Shown here: positions 12,958 to 26,900 of the stretch, in pieces
Position numbering within the stretch: the first letter of the stretch is position 1
Layout: every line of letters begins with the position of its first letter
Assembly: GCA_013400975.1 (NCBI GenBank)
Contig: WBMZ01008656.1
Location: forward strand, 19,764-83,763
Direction: 5' to 3'
From: Atrichornis clamosus
Lineage: Eukaryota > Chordata > Aves > Passeriformes > Menuridae
DNA: 64,000 nt
The notes under the pieces: model-generated
Told to the model about the DNA's origin: nothing
The model's database searches: none
What the model saw: the letters and a program-made list of their open reading frames with translations, nothing else
Position numbers and translations under genes: made by a program

Positions 12958-15597
12958 AGAACCCTAGAAATAAAAACGTTTTCAGAAGAAGTGTGTGTGT
13001 TTTTGCACAAGAACATATCTCCATCACGAGGATGAGCTTGTTTTGGAGAAAGCAGGTGAGAACTATCTCTTCTATTTCCATTCAAGGTATGAACAGCAGC
13101 AGAAGTAGAGGGTGTGAAAACCTTGCCTGGATATTAGTGTCCGCACCGTAAGTCTCACATCTTTCCCTGTTCTCCACCCAGAAACCATCCTAGCAACAGC
13201 AAATGCAATCCGTTGTATTAGATTGCTGTGAAATCTCTTGCTCTGTGTCAGAATCACTGAAAATCCTCACTGATGTAACAAGCCCATGCTTGCAAAATAA
13301 ATGGAAATATCACTCTGATATCCTTTTTTTCACACTGACTCAGTGACAACTCGGCCATAAGCCCTTACCTTGGTATCTGCAGTAGCACCTCCTCCTCCAC
13401 ACTTCAACTTTCCTCTCTGTGAAACAAGAGCCACAATCACTGACCTCCTCTGTGGTTTGTGTGGAAATCCATTCATGCACTTACTGCTACTCTCAGAACC
13501 TCTTTAAAGCTGAAAGTATGTTCTAATTTAGCTCATTTTAAAAAGATTTTTTTTTTAAAGAAGATAATATTTACTTTTTGTTTTTAAGCAGTCCCTTCAA
13601 ATTCATATTTTATGAGTTCCTTTAACTTGTCAGAGCTATTGTCTCTCTTTCTTAGCAAGTCTTGAAGTAGTAAAGATATTGGTTAAGTATTACAAACTAA
13701 CTAATTAGGCCTTCAATTATCATTAAAATTTTTTTAAAATAGCTTTCTACTGAACTGAAAACCTTTTGATCCTATAATAGGGCTTGAAGTATCACACTGC
13801 TCAAAACACAAGATCAGGTTACTCTTACCTTAAATGTCTCTATTTATATAGAAACTATTTCTATCTAAACATTACAAAGGAGCTTGTATTATCACAAGTA
13901 ATTATTTAAGAAATAATCAAAAGTCTTTTTCCCCTTCAAAATGAAATTTGAGCCCAGCTACAATCAAAACACTTCCCAACTTTGTTCTTATTACACCAGC
14001 AAAAACTTAAGAAGTCACATTTAAGAAGATAATTTATAGAATACCTTGATATATTTTATATATTTAAAAGGAAGGTTATTTTCTCCAGGTAAAAAAGCTC
14101 TTGGAGATGTCCTCTCTAAACAACTTAACAAGGAGGAGGTCTCCTGGTATTTAAAAAGACTCTGCTGATGGTTGATTGCTTTTTATTTAAAAATACCAAA
14201 CACCAACTCTGCCTTAATTACAGTCTGCAGCAGCATCTCCTCAAATTAAAGGTTATTGTCAAACACTCTCTGCATGACAATGCTAAACCAAATGGAAAGA
14301 TATAAAAATACATCCCAGGGTTTATGCAGTAGAGAGCTGGAGGCAATAGGCCTTCTTTTATGGTGAATTAAAAAAAGAGGATCGTTCTCATTAACACTCA
14401 TTGTGTCTGAATGGAGCCAGTAATTGCCCCGGGGTCTATATAATTAGCTTTAGCACTTCCTTTGATACAAGAAGGATACAGAAGGATGTGAACTATCGTT
14501 TTCTGGAGGTCTTAAGCACTCAAGGTGAATACCTTACACTAGGAGGAAAAACACTTTTGTGCCCTTAACCAAAATGCTAACATACTAGCACTAATAATAT
14601 AATTAGCAACTGGGTTTGCTTTGGCGGGGACATTTGTGTCTGTCTGTGCAGAAGCTGGTGGTGCGGAAGGACGAAGCACCAGCAGGGAGGTAGAGGCACA
14701 CCTCGTCAGCTCTGGGGAGGCAGCACCACAGACCCCTGCCCCCCAGACCCGGCGACAGAGCGGGGCAGGGGGAGGTGTTCACTCACAAGGCGCGGGGAGA
14801 ACAGCCCGACAGAGGAAAAGGGGATGAAACAGACTGGAAAGAGGGGGAGCATTCCCTGCACCCTTCCTCCTTCATATTGCAGTCGTGCTGTGCGCCAAAA
14901 ATAACTTTTCCTCCATCTCGAGAGACCCCCAAGAAGCAGCACAAGCATCCAGCTGAGACTCAGATGCCTTTGCCTGCAGCACTAGATGTAATTTTAAGGA
15001 CTCCCATCACGCACAGATCTGGTGTGACTCTGCTTAACTTGTGAAATCTGATCACAGCAGTCGGTGATATGACTTAAGGCAGAGTTGTGGCTCTAAGTAA
15101 GAGAGAAAAATGATTCTAGTGCAGTAAATAACAGCACTAGAAGCTCTGTACAACATGACTTTCAGCCAGATTAAAGCTACCTTAGATTCCAAATTTGTGT
15201 GATCTTCTCCCAGATATGTTAACCGTTCGGAAGCTGGTATTGATGGAGTCTTCAGGACAAATAACTTCTGATCCCTGGAGAGTGAGATCACACACCAGTT
15301 ACTTGATCTTCTGTAGTCAGCTCCAAACAGATCACTGTGATTAAAATAATTATCCCCCATTGTAGAGGAACAAAGGCATTATTTTTATTGTTATAAATCA
15401 AGTCAGCAGAGTTCATCATAACATTTTCCTGCAAACAGAGATCACCTTTCTTTTCCTGACCACTGATTTTAAATGGTGGTTCCAACTGCATCAATCTAAA
15501 GTCCACTTCAGTGAAGCTACTCCAGGTGCTGTAAAGGAAATTTGGTTATACTTGGGGATTATAACCTGATGGGTTTTCTGGGCAATCCGAGATGAGA
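12958..15597. other. Intergenic DNA with possible conserved non-coding block
   Basis: No gene is supportable. The block 14095..14480 is listed separately. A GC-rich patch at about 14620..14830 (CAG/CCC-rich, a few CpGs) gives short open frames on both strands that I do not believe are coding. Confidence 0.5.
14095..14480. promoter_or_regulatory. Candidate distal enhancer-like block
   Basis: About 390 bp of repeat-free, AT-leaning sequence dense in homeodomain cores (TTAATTAC, AATTAA, CATTAAC, ATAATTAG) and containing a GATCG and several CAG/CTG E-box-like cores. This texture is common in conserved non-coding elements of gene deserts beside developmental genes. Nothing in the sequence proves function, and cross-species alignment would decide. 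Confidence 0.25.
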
Positions 15598-15790
15598 GAA
15601 TCACAGAAACACAGAATGGCGTGGGTTGGAAAGGACCAACCCCCCTGCAATGACCAGGAACATCTGCAATTAGATCAGGTTGCTCAGGGCCCCATCCAGC
15701 CTGGTCTTGACTGTTTCCAGGGATGAGGCATCTGCTACCTCCCTGGGCAACCTGTGCTTCACCACCCTCACCTTGAAAAACTCTCCCCAC
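15598..15790 (-). mobile_element. CR1 LINE 3'-region fragment
   Basis: Starts with the terminal 'gaatcacagaa...cacagaatgg...gggttggaaagga' signature and runs into 'tagatcaggttgctcagggccccatccagcctgg' and 'ccagggatgaggcatctgctacctccctgggcaacctgtgc'. This is the reverse complement of the end of CR1 ORF2 plus the 3' UTR. The match fades after about 15790. It is a minus-strand, 5'-truncated copy. Confidence 0.9.
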
Positions 15791-16573
15791 GTGGCTTTGT
15801 CCCTGAACAGGGCACCAGGCACTGAACTCCTCGCCTGTTGGACACGCCAGGTTCCAGGCTTGCGTGATTTTATGACCAGGAACCTGACTCCCCTCAGTTT
15901 GACCACAGAGGATAGGAAATGCTCAAAAAAAAATGAACTAATATATTCTGGGAAAGCACACATGCTCCGTTTTGTTTATTCTGAGCAGAAGCCCTGAAAC
16001 GTTATACCTGAGTAGATAAGACTCCCGTGCTCAGATTTTAGATCCACAGGGTGCTTGGAATGATTAAACCAAGGGAAAAACATGCGAGAGGAGGAAATGA
16101 GTTTCCTCCCCCACGCTCTCTGGTGCTGTCTCACTTGCTTTTGAAACCTCACCACCGCTCCCCACAAAGCCAGGTCCGGCCTGTGCCTCTTTCCATCTCC
16201 CAGAGGGACCTGGCACACGGTAGATTTAAGAAGTCTTATGGAGAAGATAGGAGAATTAAAGTTGGGTGAAGACTAAACTTCTTGTGTTTAAAGACTTCGG
16301 GCTCATCACCTGAAAGCTACCCTGACCTAGAGATCTAAAGGGGAGGAAACTGCATCGAATCAGCTGAAAAATGCTGACTGCTCCTCTAAAGCCTTACCTT
16401 TTATGCCTGCCTTTTTCTTCTGTAAGTTTTGCTTTAGGAAATGGAAGTAGCAAAATTAGAAAAGAAAATGCTTCGATGATTTCAAACTTCGCAGAAAATT
16501 AAAATTGGAGCTTATGCCTGAATCTTCTGTCCACTGAAGAGTTTCAATTTAGAGGAATTGCTGCTATTTTCAC

Positions 16574-16632
16574 ATATATATATAGCAATGTATAATAAAA
16601 TATATATATTATGAATATAATTATATATGTAA
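16574..16632. repeat. Interrupted (TA)n-rich microsatellite
   Basis: Three TA-repeat blocks separated by short spacers (around 'catatatatatata', 'aaatatatatatta', 'aattatatatgt'). They form a near-palindromic AT-rich segment. Confidence 0.7.
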
Positions 16633-17070
16633 CTGCTACAAAAGACAGCAGTACACTCATACTTTCTGGTCCCAAATGCCTCCTCAGAGCTGTTAAAAAA
16701 GAAGTATTTCCTAGTTTGGAGGTAAAGAAAGAGGGAAGGAAGCCACGCAGAGCTTTGCACACTGCATTTTGCAGGCAATGATGCAGAAGGAAGGATGGAT
16801 GAGTCCTGTGGAGAGTGCCAGTGACTGCACTGGATGCTCACGGAGCTAATGGGGAACATGTTCAGAAACCAGCTTGCACCACAACAAAGAAATTTATCAC
16901 AATTTGTTGGCACGAGCCTGTAAGCAATTTGTCTGGGTCTGTGATGACTGCAGTCATGTTAAGCTCAAAGGCTCATCAGCATTTACAGTTAACAAAATAC
17001 TGTACTATAAATATCATTTTGTGGGGCCAAGTTTCCATTACATGTAAGGTCCCTGAAAAAAAAGTGTATA

Positions 17071-17074
<4 letters not shown>

Positions 17075-17101
<27 letters not shown>

Positions 17102-17114
17102 ATATATATATATT
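17075..17114. repeat. (TA)n microsatellite
   Basis: About 13 to 14 perfect AT/TA units followed, after one extra A, by a second run of TA units. Such self-complementary tracts are unstable and can extrude cruciforms. Confidence 0.9.
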
Positions 17115-20100
17115 TTTAAAAATCTAGATTACAATTTGCCAGTACAGTCTCCAATGCCACATGTTTAAGAATGTCTGCAAAGCCAGTGAAGAAAAAAAAA
17201 ACCATAAAAATGGGACGGGGCTTTGCCCTGTCATCATGCCTCGGGATTGGGATACAGCACAAACTTAGCACAGTGCCACAGCTGGGACTAACTCATGGCT
17301 ACAGCCAGAGCATATTTAATCTCTTAGACATCAGCATCTTTTATTCTCCTTAAACCCAGCTTGAGCACAGGACTGGTCCAAGAGCAAAAAAGGATAGTGT
17401 CACGAGAGAACGCAATCAGTTTTCGTCTGTCCCCTAGGATGAAAGAGGAATATGTGAGTCATTTTCTTGTACAATGGAGAAGCCTGAATCCCACTGCATC
17501 TGGCTAATGCCAAGGACTGACCAGACAGTATTCCGTCGTGATTTGTCACAGATTAAACGCAAACATAAACGTTTCTTGAAGTATTTTTCCATGGGTTCTG
17601 AACTCAGCAATAAAATACTGTTCTTTCAGTGGAATTTCAGCTACAGAACTCCTATAACCAATGCCTAGCAATAAAGTGATCAATAAGTGAAAAATGGCTG
17701 ACATACTGCACCTATGCATTGAACAGTGGAATACTGAAGGACAGTGACCTTCTTGTGGGATTAAGTTTATTGCTTTCTGTGTCTTTTCAGACTCGTGCTT
17801 TGAGTTTTTTACAGTAATGTTTCATAAGCTGCTATTGAAGCAATAAAAACAGAGATAGGGAAAACATTTGGGAGTTATGCCTGCATTTTTACACATGATA
17901 TTGCCTTGTTCTTTCTGAGATGCTGCAGTCTGGTGGGAGGAAAGGGACTCAGGGTTGGCTTGCTTCATTTTATTTATTTAGTTTTAAAAAGCAATATGGA
18001 AATTCTTGCTGTGTGAAGTAGCTTTCCTTTTTAGTCAGCCGCTCCTAAAGATCCTTCACCCACTGCCAGAGGACACAGTAACAGTGAGTGAAGCAGCATT
18101 CCATCGTGCTGCGTTTGGATTACCTTAAACTGAACTAATTCTCGCTTTACAGCGAACTTAGGTCTGAACGGGTATTTGGGGATTAAAGTGGTTATGGAAA
18201 ACGAGCAGATAACGTCGTTCTGGTTTCTCCCAAACAACTTGGAGGGGCAGTCCTGCCCGGAAGCCGGTTCCTGCCTCCCTCGGGCAGAGAGAGGAGAGCG
18301 CACCGCGCTGATGGTAGCCCTGGGGGTGGGCCGGGACAGTGGGCTCCCTCCACTTGGTCCCGTCTCTGAGGATGCTGTGCGAGCTCAGGAGCAGCCCTGG
18401 CTTCAGCCACCTCCTCCTGCCTGCTTCGTGCCTGCATTAATTCGCCCCGTAGGAGCCAGCACAGGGCAGGAAAAGCCAGCGTTGCCTCGGGGCTACTAAA
18501 CCTGCCGGCCTCTGTGTGGATGTTCGCGTACGGCATTCCCACGCACACCCCGCGGTGCTAATGTCTGAGGGAGTGTACCTGGAGACTCCCTGAGTAATCT
18601 CCACTACCAAAGAATGAACTGTGTCACAGGCTGGCTGCATTTCATGTTTAGAGAGAGACTGGAGCTCTTTGAATAGCCCTCAACTTATTCCCAGGGAGCC
18701 AACCCTGCTCACAGCCGTCTGGGTGGTGGGTTGGGAGTTATCCCCATGAACGATGCTGTGCTCCAGGACTGGATGCAGTGCCCGCCCTGCAGTCCCAGCA
18801 GTGCTGCACACAACCTGGTCTTAATTGCACCACAGACTTGGGTAAGCATCTCCAGAATGGAAGAAACACACTTAAACAGCCTTATGTAATGTCAAACTAA
18901 TGCATGCCAGGATTAAAGTCCTCCTCCGAAGGGAGTGGCCATGCTGTGCTAGCCTGCTTTCTGCCTTAAGGCTGTGGCAGCACCCTGATATCCAAACAAA
19001 GTCCTCACATCAGCCATTCCCAAGCAGAGGACAGCCCAGACTACATGAGAAGGAGGATGAAGACATTCTGTCCCTAACTTGGTCTTCAACTCAGATCTTC
19101 CTTTTCAGGGCCTCTTCTGTCAGTCTCAGCAATCCCTTGGACAGATGAGCAATCCTCTCTTCTCACAAGGTAAAACTCCCACACCTCACATCCTGTGCTA
19201 TATCCACCCCTAGGACAATTTTCCTAGTATGGCTCTTGCTACGCCACCTTGCTCTGCATTAGGAGCCCCTCCTCTGATGTGCTAAAAATGAGTCCCTCGT
19301 GTGTTTTTGAAGGCTTTGATTCCCAGTCTCACCTTTTTTTCGTTATTGAAGGGCACTCTCTGGTCAGCCTGTGCTGCCTGCTGTGGAGCTGTGTGTTCAA
19401 ACAAGGTCTTCCACGCTTCCCCCTGGGCACTAACAAACATCCATGTAAAGATCAAGCCTCTCTTCCACATCCATCCTCTGTCTGTCCATCTCCGTGCTCA
19501 GCACCACCCCACCCCCTAACTAGGATGCCTAAATGAGGACAGAGCAGATTTAATTGAGACTGGTTTTGCCGTGGGAGGGAGGCACAGCACCCACAACCCA
19601 GCGGTCCTGCTGGAGTGGGAAAACTGGTGGAGCCACGAATACTTCGACCCTGGTGTTATCTAAGTAGTGGAAACCTGTTTTATTTCTAAAGGAGTAGATT
19701 CAGAGTGTGGGGAATATCAAGTTTAAAGCAGCTTGACACTACTTGGCAACTTCGAGTCACTGTCCACGTGATCTGTGAAAATCCCAGAGTTAAATGAAAA
19801 CAGATTGAAAAGGCAAACAGAGTCATTATTTCTGCAGGGTAAGTGCTTGATCCTGGGGATATAGCTTGGCAAACTGGGAGCTTAGGAAATACAGGAGGGA
19901 GTACATCTGCTAGATTAATTTTCCTTTTCACCTAGTTCCTGCTGTGCTGCACAGCGGCACTGCCGAGCAGCACGATGGAAATACGCACCTGCACCTGCGT
20001 TCCCCTCAGTGCCTACTTTTAATCTGGAAAACACTCATTTTTGAGAGAATGCATTCCCTCTTACCAGCATCTGATGGCTTTGGCTAAGAGCTGGAGAGAC

Positions 20101-22033
20101 GGTGAATCAATATTCAAGTTTGTCCATGTTGTTAATGAGGAAAGAGTAACTCCGATGTTCTTGGGGCTCTCTTGTCTCTATGCAAAAAGACCTTCCAGCT
20201 TCCCTACACGGATCTGGGGCACAGCAATGTTTTTTCTAGTTTGTTGCAAAACAGGTTTTCAGCAGATGGGAGGAAGTTTTTATGCTTCAAATAATATCTT
20301 TACTGTCTGCATTGTATAATGCTAATACCAACTGCTCCACATTTATTCCAGACCAATTTTTTTTTGACATATAGAGATCTGGTATAAATCTACTTAGGGA
20401 TTAAAACTTGTGTTCAGTAGCTGATTGACCTACCCTGACCTGATTGTCTTACCCTTAAAGAACAAATATTAAATACTATTTATAAATTACAATGTGCTTT
20501 TTCAATCTCAGCCACTTGTTTCTGGTTTAGTTAATATTGACCGACACAGAAAATATTAATGATAAAGACACTGTCTCCGGGTTTGGAAATCCCTGAACCA
20601 CAAACAGCTGGAGAACATTTAGAGGAAAAAAATCACTGAAAATTTACCCTGTTGTTGTACTTTTCTATTCATATCTGATATTGGTCATTGCTAGTGACAG
20701 ATTGCTGGGCTGGATGAATGTCTGGTGCGTCCTGAAATGGCTGTTCTTAAATCCATCATCTCATCTTGGCAAAGAGGGAAGATTTACCCTTTACAGAAAT
20801 AGGCTGCATGTAAATGAGCCAGCAGTGTGAGCCAAAAAGCACTTTAGCATCAGTTTAGGCACAGATTTTGCTACCTTTCCTCAGGTGAAGGGAACAACAC
20901 TCTTCAAGTACTGTGGTGGAAGTGGATGTAACTGCTCAGTGAGAGAGTCTCGACCCCATGTAAATAAGACTGTCCCTGAATAATTCTGTTCACTAAATTT
21001 GCATGTTAAAAAAGTAATTAGCAAAAGCATTTCAAAACCAGCTCCATCCAGTGCTCTTGTGGGAAATCTCAGCAGAACACAAGTAGAGTGAATTAACTAC
21101 GGTGTTACCGGGGCAAACACTGCAACAGTCTGGGAGTGAGTGCGCTTCTGCCTCATTCCGGGTCTGCACTGAACAGCTCCAGCACCCAAACGAGCACTCC
21201 TAATTATGTCCCCTCTCATCATCTCAAGATTTGCTTTAGCAGTGAAGCTTTTAGATGAGGCAAACAGCGAGCTGTGTTTTGAAGACTTCTGAGATGACAT
21301 GAACCTTTCCTCCCCGTCTTCTCTCACGCAGCTCTCTTGTACACCACCAGTTCCGGTGCTTTTTGCTCCTGATCTTGTATAGAAAAATACAACTGGAAGT
21401 ACACAACTTAGTCCTACCCAGCTTCTGAAAAATTTCTCTGCTTTGAACACTGTGCCTGTAACAGGATCTTGTCTCTCCATACCATGAATACCACCAAACG
21501 ACAGCCTTCAGAAACAGCCATCCCCAGTAATTTGTCAGAAGGCTGACAGCTAACCAAGGCACAGGGGAGACATTAAATGTTAGCAGAGACAGCATCATTC
21601 TCGTGGCTTTATCTCCCATTCCATTCCGAGTGTTACATTAGCAGAAAACTGGCACCAGGACACGGAGGCCGCATGCACGCTCAGTACTGCTTGTCACAAA
21701 GCTCTCACCTGTCAACCAGGCTCCTGGATAAGCCTCATTTTCTATTCCTTTTTTTTTTTTCCTTCCAAGGGGGCTTTTGAAAGCTCTGATTGCAGTAGCA
21801 CAGATGAGCACAACCGCACAGAGAGCTTGGCGGGCTCTCCCCCGTGCCATGCTGCTGGGCACGGGCTGGATGCAGCGAGGTGGGCCCCCTGCCCAGCCCC
21901 GCAGGAATCCGCTCACGGAGCAGCCTCCGAACTGGAGCTGACTCCTCTCCAGCAGCTCCAAGAGCCGGCCAGGAGCTGGAGCGGGCGGCACCCAGCTGCA
22001 TGGACAGCCTCCAGCGAGTTACACTGCAAATGC

Positions 22034-22107
22034 AGAAAAAGCAACTAAAAAAAGCAACCAAAAAAAAAAAGAAAAAAGAAAAAAAGAAAAAAAAGCAAAA
22101 AAAGCAG
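22034..22107. repeat. A-rich (A4-10 G) low-complexity tract
   Basis: A plus-strand purine tract of A runs broken by single G or GC. No TE body is recognisable to its left, so I do not call it a retrotransposon tail. Confidence 0.75.
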
Positions 22108-23968
22108 GAGATGAGTTAATGCCAGACAACAGGTTATTCAAGGCGGCAGAATTGCTGGGAGAGGCCCAGGGGCTTTTCCTGACGTTGTTTTTAGCCTGTT
22201 AAGCAACTGACAGGACAAATGTATCTTTATTTCAGTATTTCTCTTGTGTTTCGGTGAAGTGTTTTGGGATTTACTGGGGAATAGTAACACCTTCTATGAG
22301 AGCAATATGAAAAAACAGGAAGGTAACTATTGCATTATTATTAAAGCTGAGCAAGACTGGAATGTTTTGTTCTTGGGGAAAACACAATGGTAAAGTGAAT
22401 AGCCAGTATAACAGAAGATGACAGAATAAATAACAATAAAGATCCACTGTCTTTGTCATTTATGAATAAAGCTTTGAATTTTAAACAGTGTATGAGGTTG
22501 CCTAATGTTCACCAAGACATAAGAAGTACACAACAGCTGTGCTCACAACCTTAATTCAGGAAGGAGAGAGTTTTATTACTTACCTTAATTTGTTTAAAAC
22601 CTTTTCCCCTAGGAGATGCAAACTTAAAATAAGTTACATCAAAAAAGCTATTGGGGGGAAATAAAAACCGAAACCCAACAACCAGATCCCAACCCCTTAT
22701 TCTATTCTGTCCCCCAAACCAGCAAATTAGATTTTAATTCTAAAGGTCAATCTGTTTTTATTACCCACATACACATTTGGAATCTTAACAAAATGGTTTG
22801 CTGAGTAGATTTCTCAGTCCCATTCCCTATTTCTGTGACTCTTTGTAGCATAAAATGATTAGGATTTAGATCAATGCCAAATTCTCACTGCTGTCTCTCA
22901 AAGGGCCTCCAACTGAAAAGCTTTAGTTTACTGTGCCAACCAATCTCAGTTTTCTTTTGGAAAATACAAGTAATACACAAGCCAAATTGCTGTAAAGATC
23001 TCACAGAAGACGTGAAGCATTATTTAATGTGATTGCTTATATTCCATAGAATAAGAGAGTTAAAACAGGTGTTGAATAATTTTATTTAAATATTATTACA
23101 GTGATTATCTGAAGAAAATGTCTGTCTCTGGAATGTAAAATAACTTATTCAGAGATTAATTCAGTGAAAATTCTTTGCTTCAACAAAAAATAGCCACTGA
23201 ATTAATGCATCTCATACTTTGTTATTTCAGACATAGAGCACTTAACAAAAGAGGATCAGTAATTGCTGTGAGAAACAACAGAAATACACAGAAAACAAGT
23301 CAACAGATAATGGCAATTCTGCCATTCACCTAATCTTAGAAATCAGCTGACTCATGTGCACCAGCTGCTGGAATCTGTGTGAACCAGAATATTTGGAGGT
23401 AAACCTGAAGCATCATTTGCTGAAGGCACAGCCAAACTCTTCCTTCACACTCAACAACTCTCTGCAGAGAAATCCTGGTGGCTTTATAATCTAAAGACGT
23501 GAGACAAGATCACAGGGGCAAAAGGGGGTTATTGCAAGGAGCAGAAAACTTCTCTCCCCTACCTTTACTAGTAACAAATTCAAGAAAAATGAGTAGCCAC
23601 CATCAGTAAGAAAGAGCTTTTTCTTGAACTGAAAATACTGCAGAGCAACACTCATCAAGGCAATAATTAACAAAATCCATTTGAACTGGTAAAGAACTTA
23701 CAGCAACTGAAAGAGTGAATTTATTGGCCTTCATGGTATTTACAGTGTATAATGGTCATTTTAAACAGGAGGGCACGAAGCGAATTTTCTCCTGCAAATG
23801 CTCAGGGTCACAGGAATTAACGTCAGGGTCTGAGGTTTGCCAGCCTAGACTGCTTTCTGGACACATCCATCACGTTTCATTTAGCACTACACAAATGTTA
23901 ATCAAGTTTAATGACCTTTTCCTGAAATGTCCCAGGAAATGAGGTAGAAAAATTAAAACGGTTAGATG

Positions 23969-26900
23969 TCTGCTGAAAAGCAAATATATTTATTATGCAC
24001 TTTAATATACACAGGGATTTTTGCTTAATATAATACAAGGAATAAAATAAAAATTTTACAATGTGAAATTCATTCAATGTACATTAAAGGCTATTTACAA
24101 CCCACTCCAGGAAAAAAACAGTCTATCTGCCAACCAAGTTAACTGAGGATTTCAGATGGGGAATTTTAAGCTTAACAGACATTTGCATAGCAGAGTAACT
24201 GAGGAGGAAAACACCTTTTTAGTTTTAAAGAAATGGTAATGCTTTCAATACTGATCACAGAGAAAACAAAAATGCATCAGTTGTGCCTCAGTATCTCTTA
24301 ATGCATTTCTCTTCCAATGAGTTTTTCCACATGCACACAGTATTGATATCCATGTCCACAAACCAGTCTTTTTCCCCAGCTCTCCCATCAAGAATTTTGG
24401 ACATCCTGTGGAGGTGACCTCGGGAGGACCAGCGAAAGGGGATGAAGAGAAACAGGATTCCCGTTTGATTCAGGGTTTTTTTGGGTTGTGAGAACTGCTG
24501 CACCGGCAGAAGGAGCCGTGCTGGGTCACAGCTGTGCCCCTCTGCTCACCTCCACTCCACTGCAGGGATGGGAAAGGGCAGAGCAGAGGGAACCACGGGG
24601 GGAACAGCGACTTTGCTTGGCACACAGAACCCTCACAAACGGTCATACTAAGAATCACACACGAACAGCAACGTGGAGTTACACAGACCTTCTGAGGAAG
24701 CAGATGATTTAAAGCAATTCATGCTCCGTTCCAAAGGGATATTCAAAATGTGGAAGAATTGTCATTTTGAAAACATTTTCGACAGGTCTACTTTCTGCTG
24801 CTTTGCAGAGAGGGTTTCCCCAGTGACTGTTTCAAATGTAAATATTATTCACACAAAACCCACCAGACTATCTATAAGTTGTGGCCCCTTGTGAAATTGG
24901 CCATATTTGTACGCCCTCTGTCCACAAGGTGCAATTAATAACAACACAATAAAATTAAATAAATATAATCCCAACGACAGTCAAGGTCAGTAGAAAAATG
25001 TTGGCATTCTGGGATCCTTTTCTACAGAACAAAACATACACCTAATAACTACGAAGAGTCGTATTCTTGCACAGCATTGCAAATGTACTATACTTGAGGT
25101 TTGGAACAAGTCTGCTGAGAACATTTTGGTACTTTCTCTTTACTAAGCCACTAACCCTCTTAAGGCCATTCTGCCAGACTCCTGTTATGTTTATTTTATA
25201 ATTGTCCCACGGGGACAAGAAATTCAATACATGAAACATTCAGAATAATCAATATTGCCATGTGTCAGCTTCTAACTTCTAATTTTACTATATGCTGAAT
25301 GCCTGACTATAAAAGATTCTTTTTACATTTAGTAACAAGCAAATAAGAATGGAGGTGCAAGATTTAAAAAAAGAAGTGTTCTGATGACTGTTGATCATAA
25401 TAACCAGACATGGAGCCCTTTAGTGCCTTGGAATATGCACTACATCTACGTCCAGGGGCCATTCATCAAAGTTCAAGGATCTAATTAATCACCTATGAAA
25501 AATAACCTCAGCTTTCTATCATCTTATTTCTGGAATGATCAGAATTAGAGTATGAAAAAGATGAAACCCAAGCCTTTAGAAGAAATACTTGCATACAAAA
25601 ATAGGCTTATTTTCTAAAGAGCAAGGCTGTGTAATGGTGAATAGTAGAATATAGCTTGCATTTGTAGGAGAAAATAACCCACTTGTTTCATTTTATCACT
25701 CGCAGAACTGTGCAAGTAAGATGTGCACATTCAAAGGAAAAATTCACACTGTTGACTTTCACAACAATGACCTTGACTTTGCCTCCTTTCATATAAGTCA
25801 AGTTTTTCTGCTGTAGGAGTGGGGAACCAGCTTTCCATTATCTGTAGATGGACTATCCAGACTGCTGATTAACCGTGCTCCAGGTACAGAGACAGGCTGG
25901 CTCTACCTAATCCACCTGAAGCAGTAACCACATTCGTACAAGTTTGTGCTTTAAGGAGTTATTGTCTCAGGACAGGGCTAACTCAGTAATCTCTGCACTC
26001 CCCAGGCAACGCCGTCACCAGCCGTGTGCTTTTCCACTCTACTCTCGCTGTGTATTCTCTCAGGCCCATTCACAAAGTGTCTGTATTTTCCATGGTTCGT
26101 GTTACTGACATTCCCAGTAATAGTCCTTTGCTTTGGAAAAGGAAAGATCTGTTTCTAATGTATAGAGATACACAGGAAAGCAGAATCAGACCCTTAGCAC
26201 CACACACATACCCATGTTAGTTACCTCATTACCGTAGCAATTAACAGAGGCTATTCAAGACCAAGTGTCCAAAATCTGCCTATTGCTTTCAGTGGTCCCA
26301 GTCTGCCATCCAGATTTGGTGCTGTAGTACCAGAGAGTAGATTTCTGCCTCCTAAAAATCCCAAAGATACTGCAGGTGGCTGCAGTCCGACTTGTTTGCC
26401 ACCACTGAACAGCTGTTACACAGACGGAACACACAAGTACAGTATTTATAAAATACTGTTACAGGACTTGTAATTCTGGAGGGAACTTTTTGAAGTACAC
26501 AGGGAACTGACAATACATGACAACAATGCAAATGTGACAAACTCTTTGCTTATTTTCTTTAGCCACAGAAAAATAAATACAAAAAGCACTGCCTTTCCAT
26601 AACACAGTTCACTGTGGCACATGCACCTCTACCAAGCGATCTGGAATAGGAAATCAGAATTCCTGGTTCTTACCATTTTCAGCTGTGGTCAGGGAAATAC
26701 AGCATATAACTTTCTGCAATTAAAAAAAGTGCTCATTCTGTGTATTAAATACAAAGTACACAAAATAAAATTTCGAAGCACAGAGGGTTATACTGAGAAG
26801 GCAGCCTGAAAATGTAGGCACGTTACAGTAATTAAGGTAACTGTACTGTAGTAATCACATTCTTGAATTTCTAGGTGGACTAAACAAGCATTGTATGCTT

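Larger units (their letters stand above)
15791..23968. other. Intergenic DNA, no gene seen
   Basis: About 8 kb lying downstream of the predicted end of ANKRD50. It holds AT microsatellites (listed), a purine-rich A/G tract near 22.05 kb (listed) and two GC-rich patches (about 18230..18560 and 21830..22010). Open frames of 90 to 127 residues occur but overlap in several frames and show no family resemblance. Confidence 0.5.

Noticed and set aside
21097..21619. Overlapping minus-strand frames of 122 and 127 codons
   Set aside because: They overlap in different frames, have mixed composition and resemble no known family. Likely chance openness.
22034..22107. A-rich tract as the tail of a retrotransposed pseudogene
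   Set aside because: No gene-like or LINE-like sequence and no target-site duplication could be recognised beside it.
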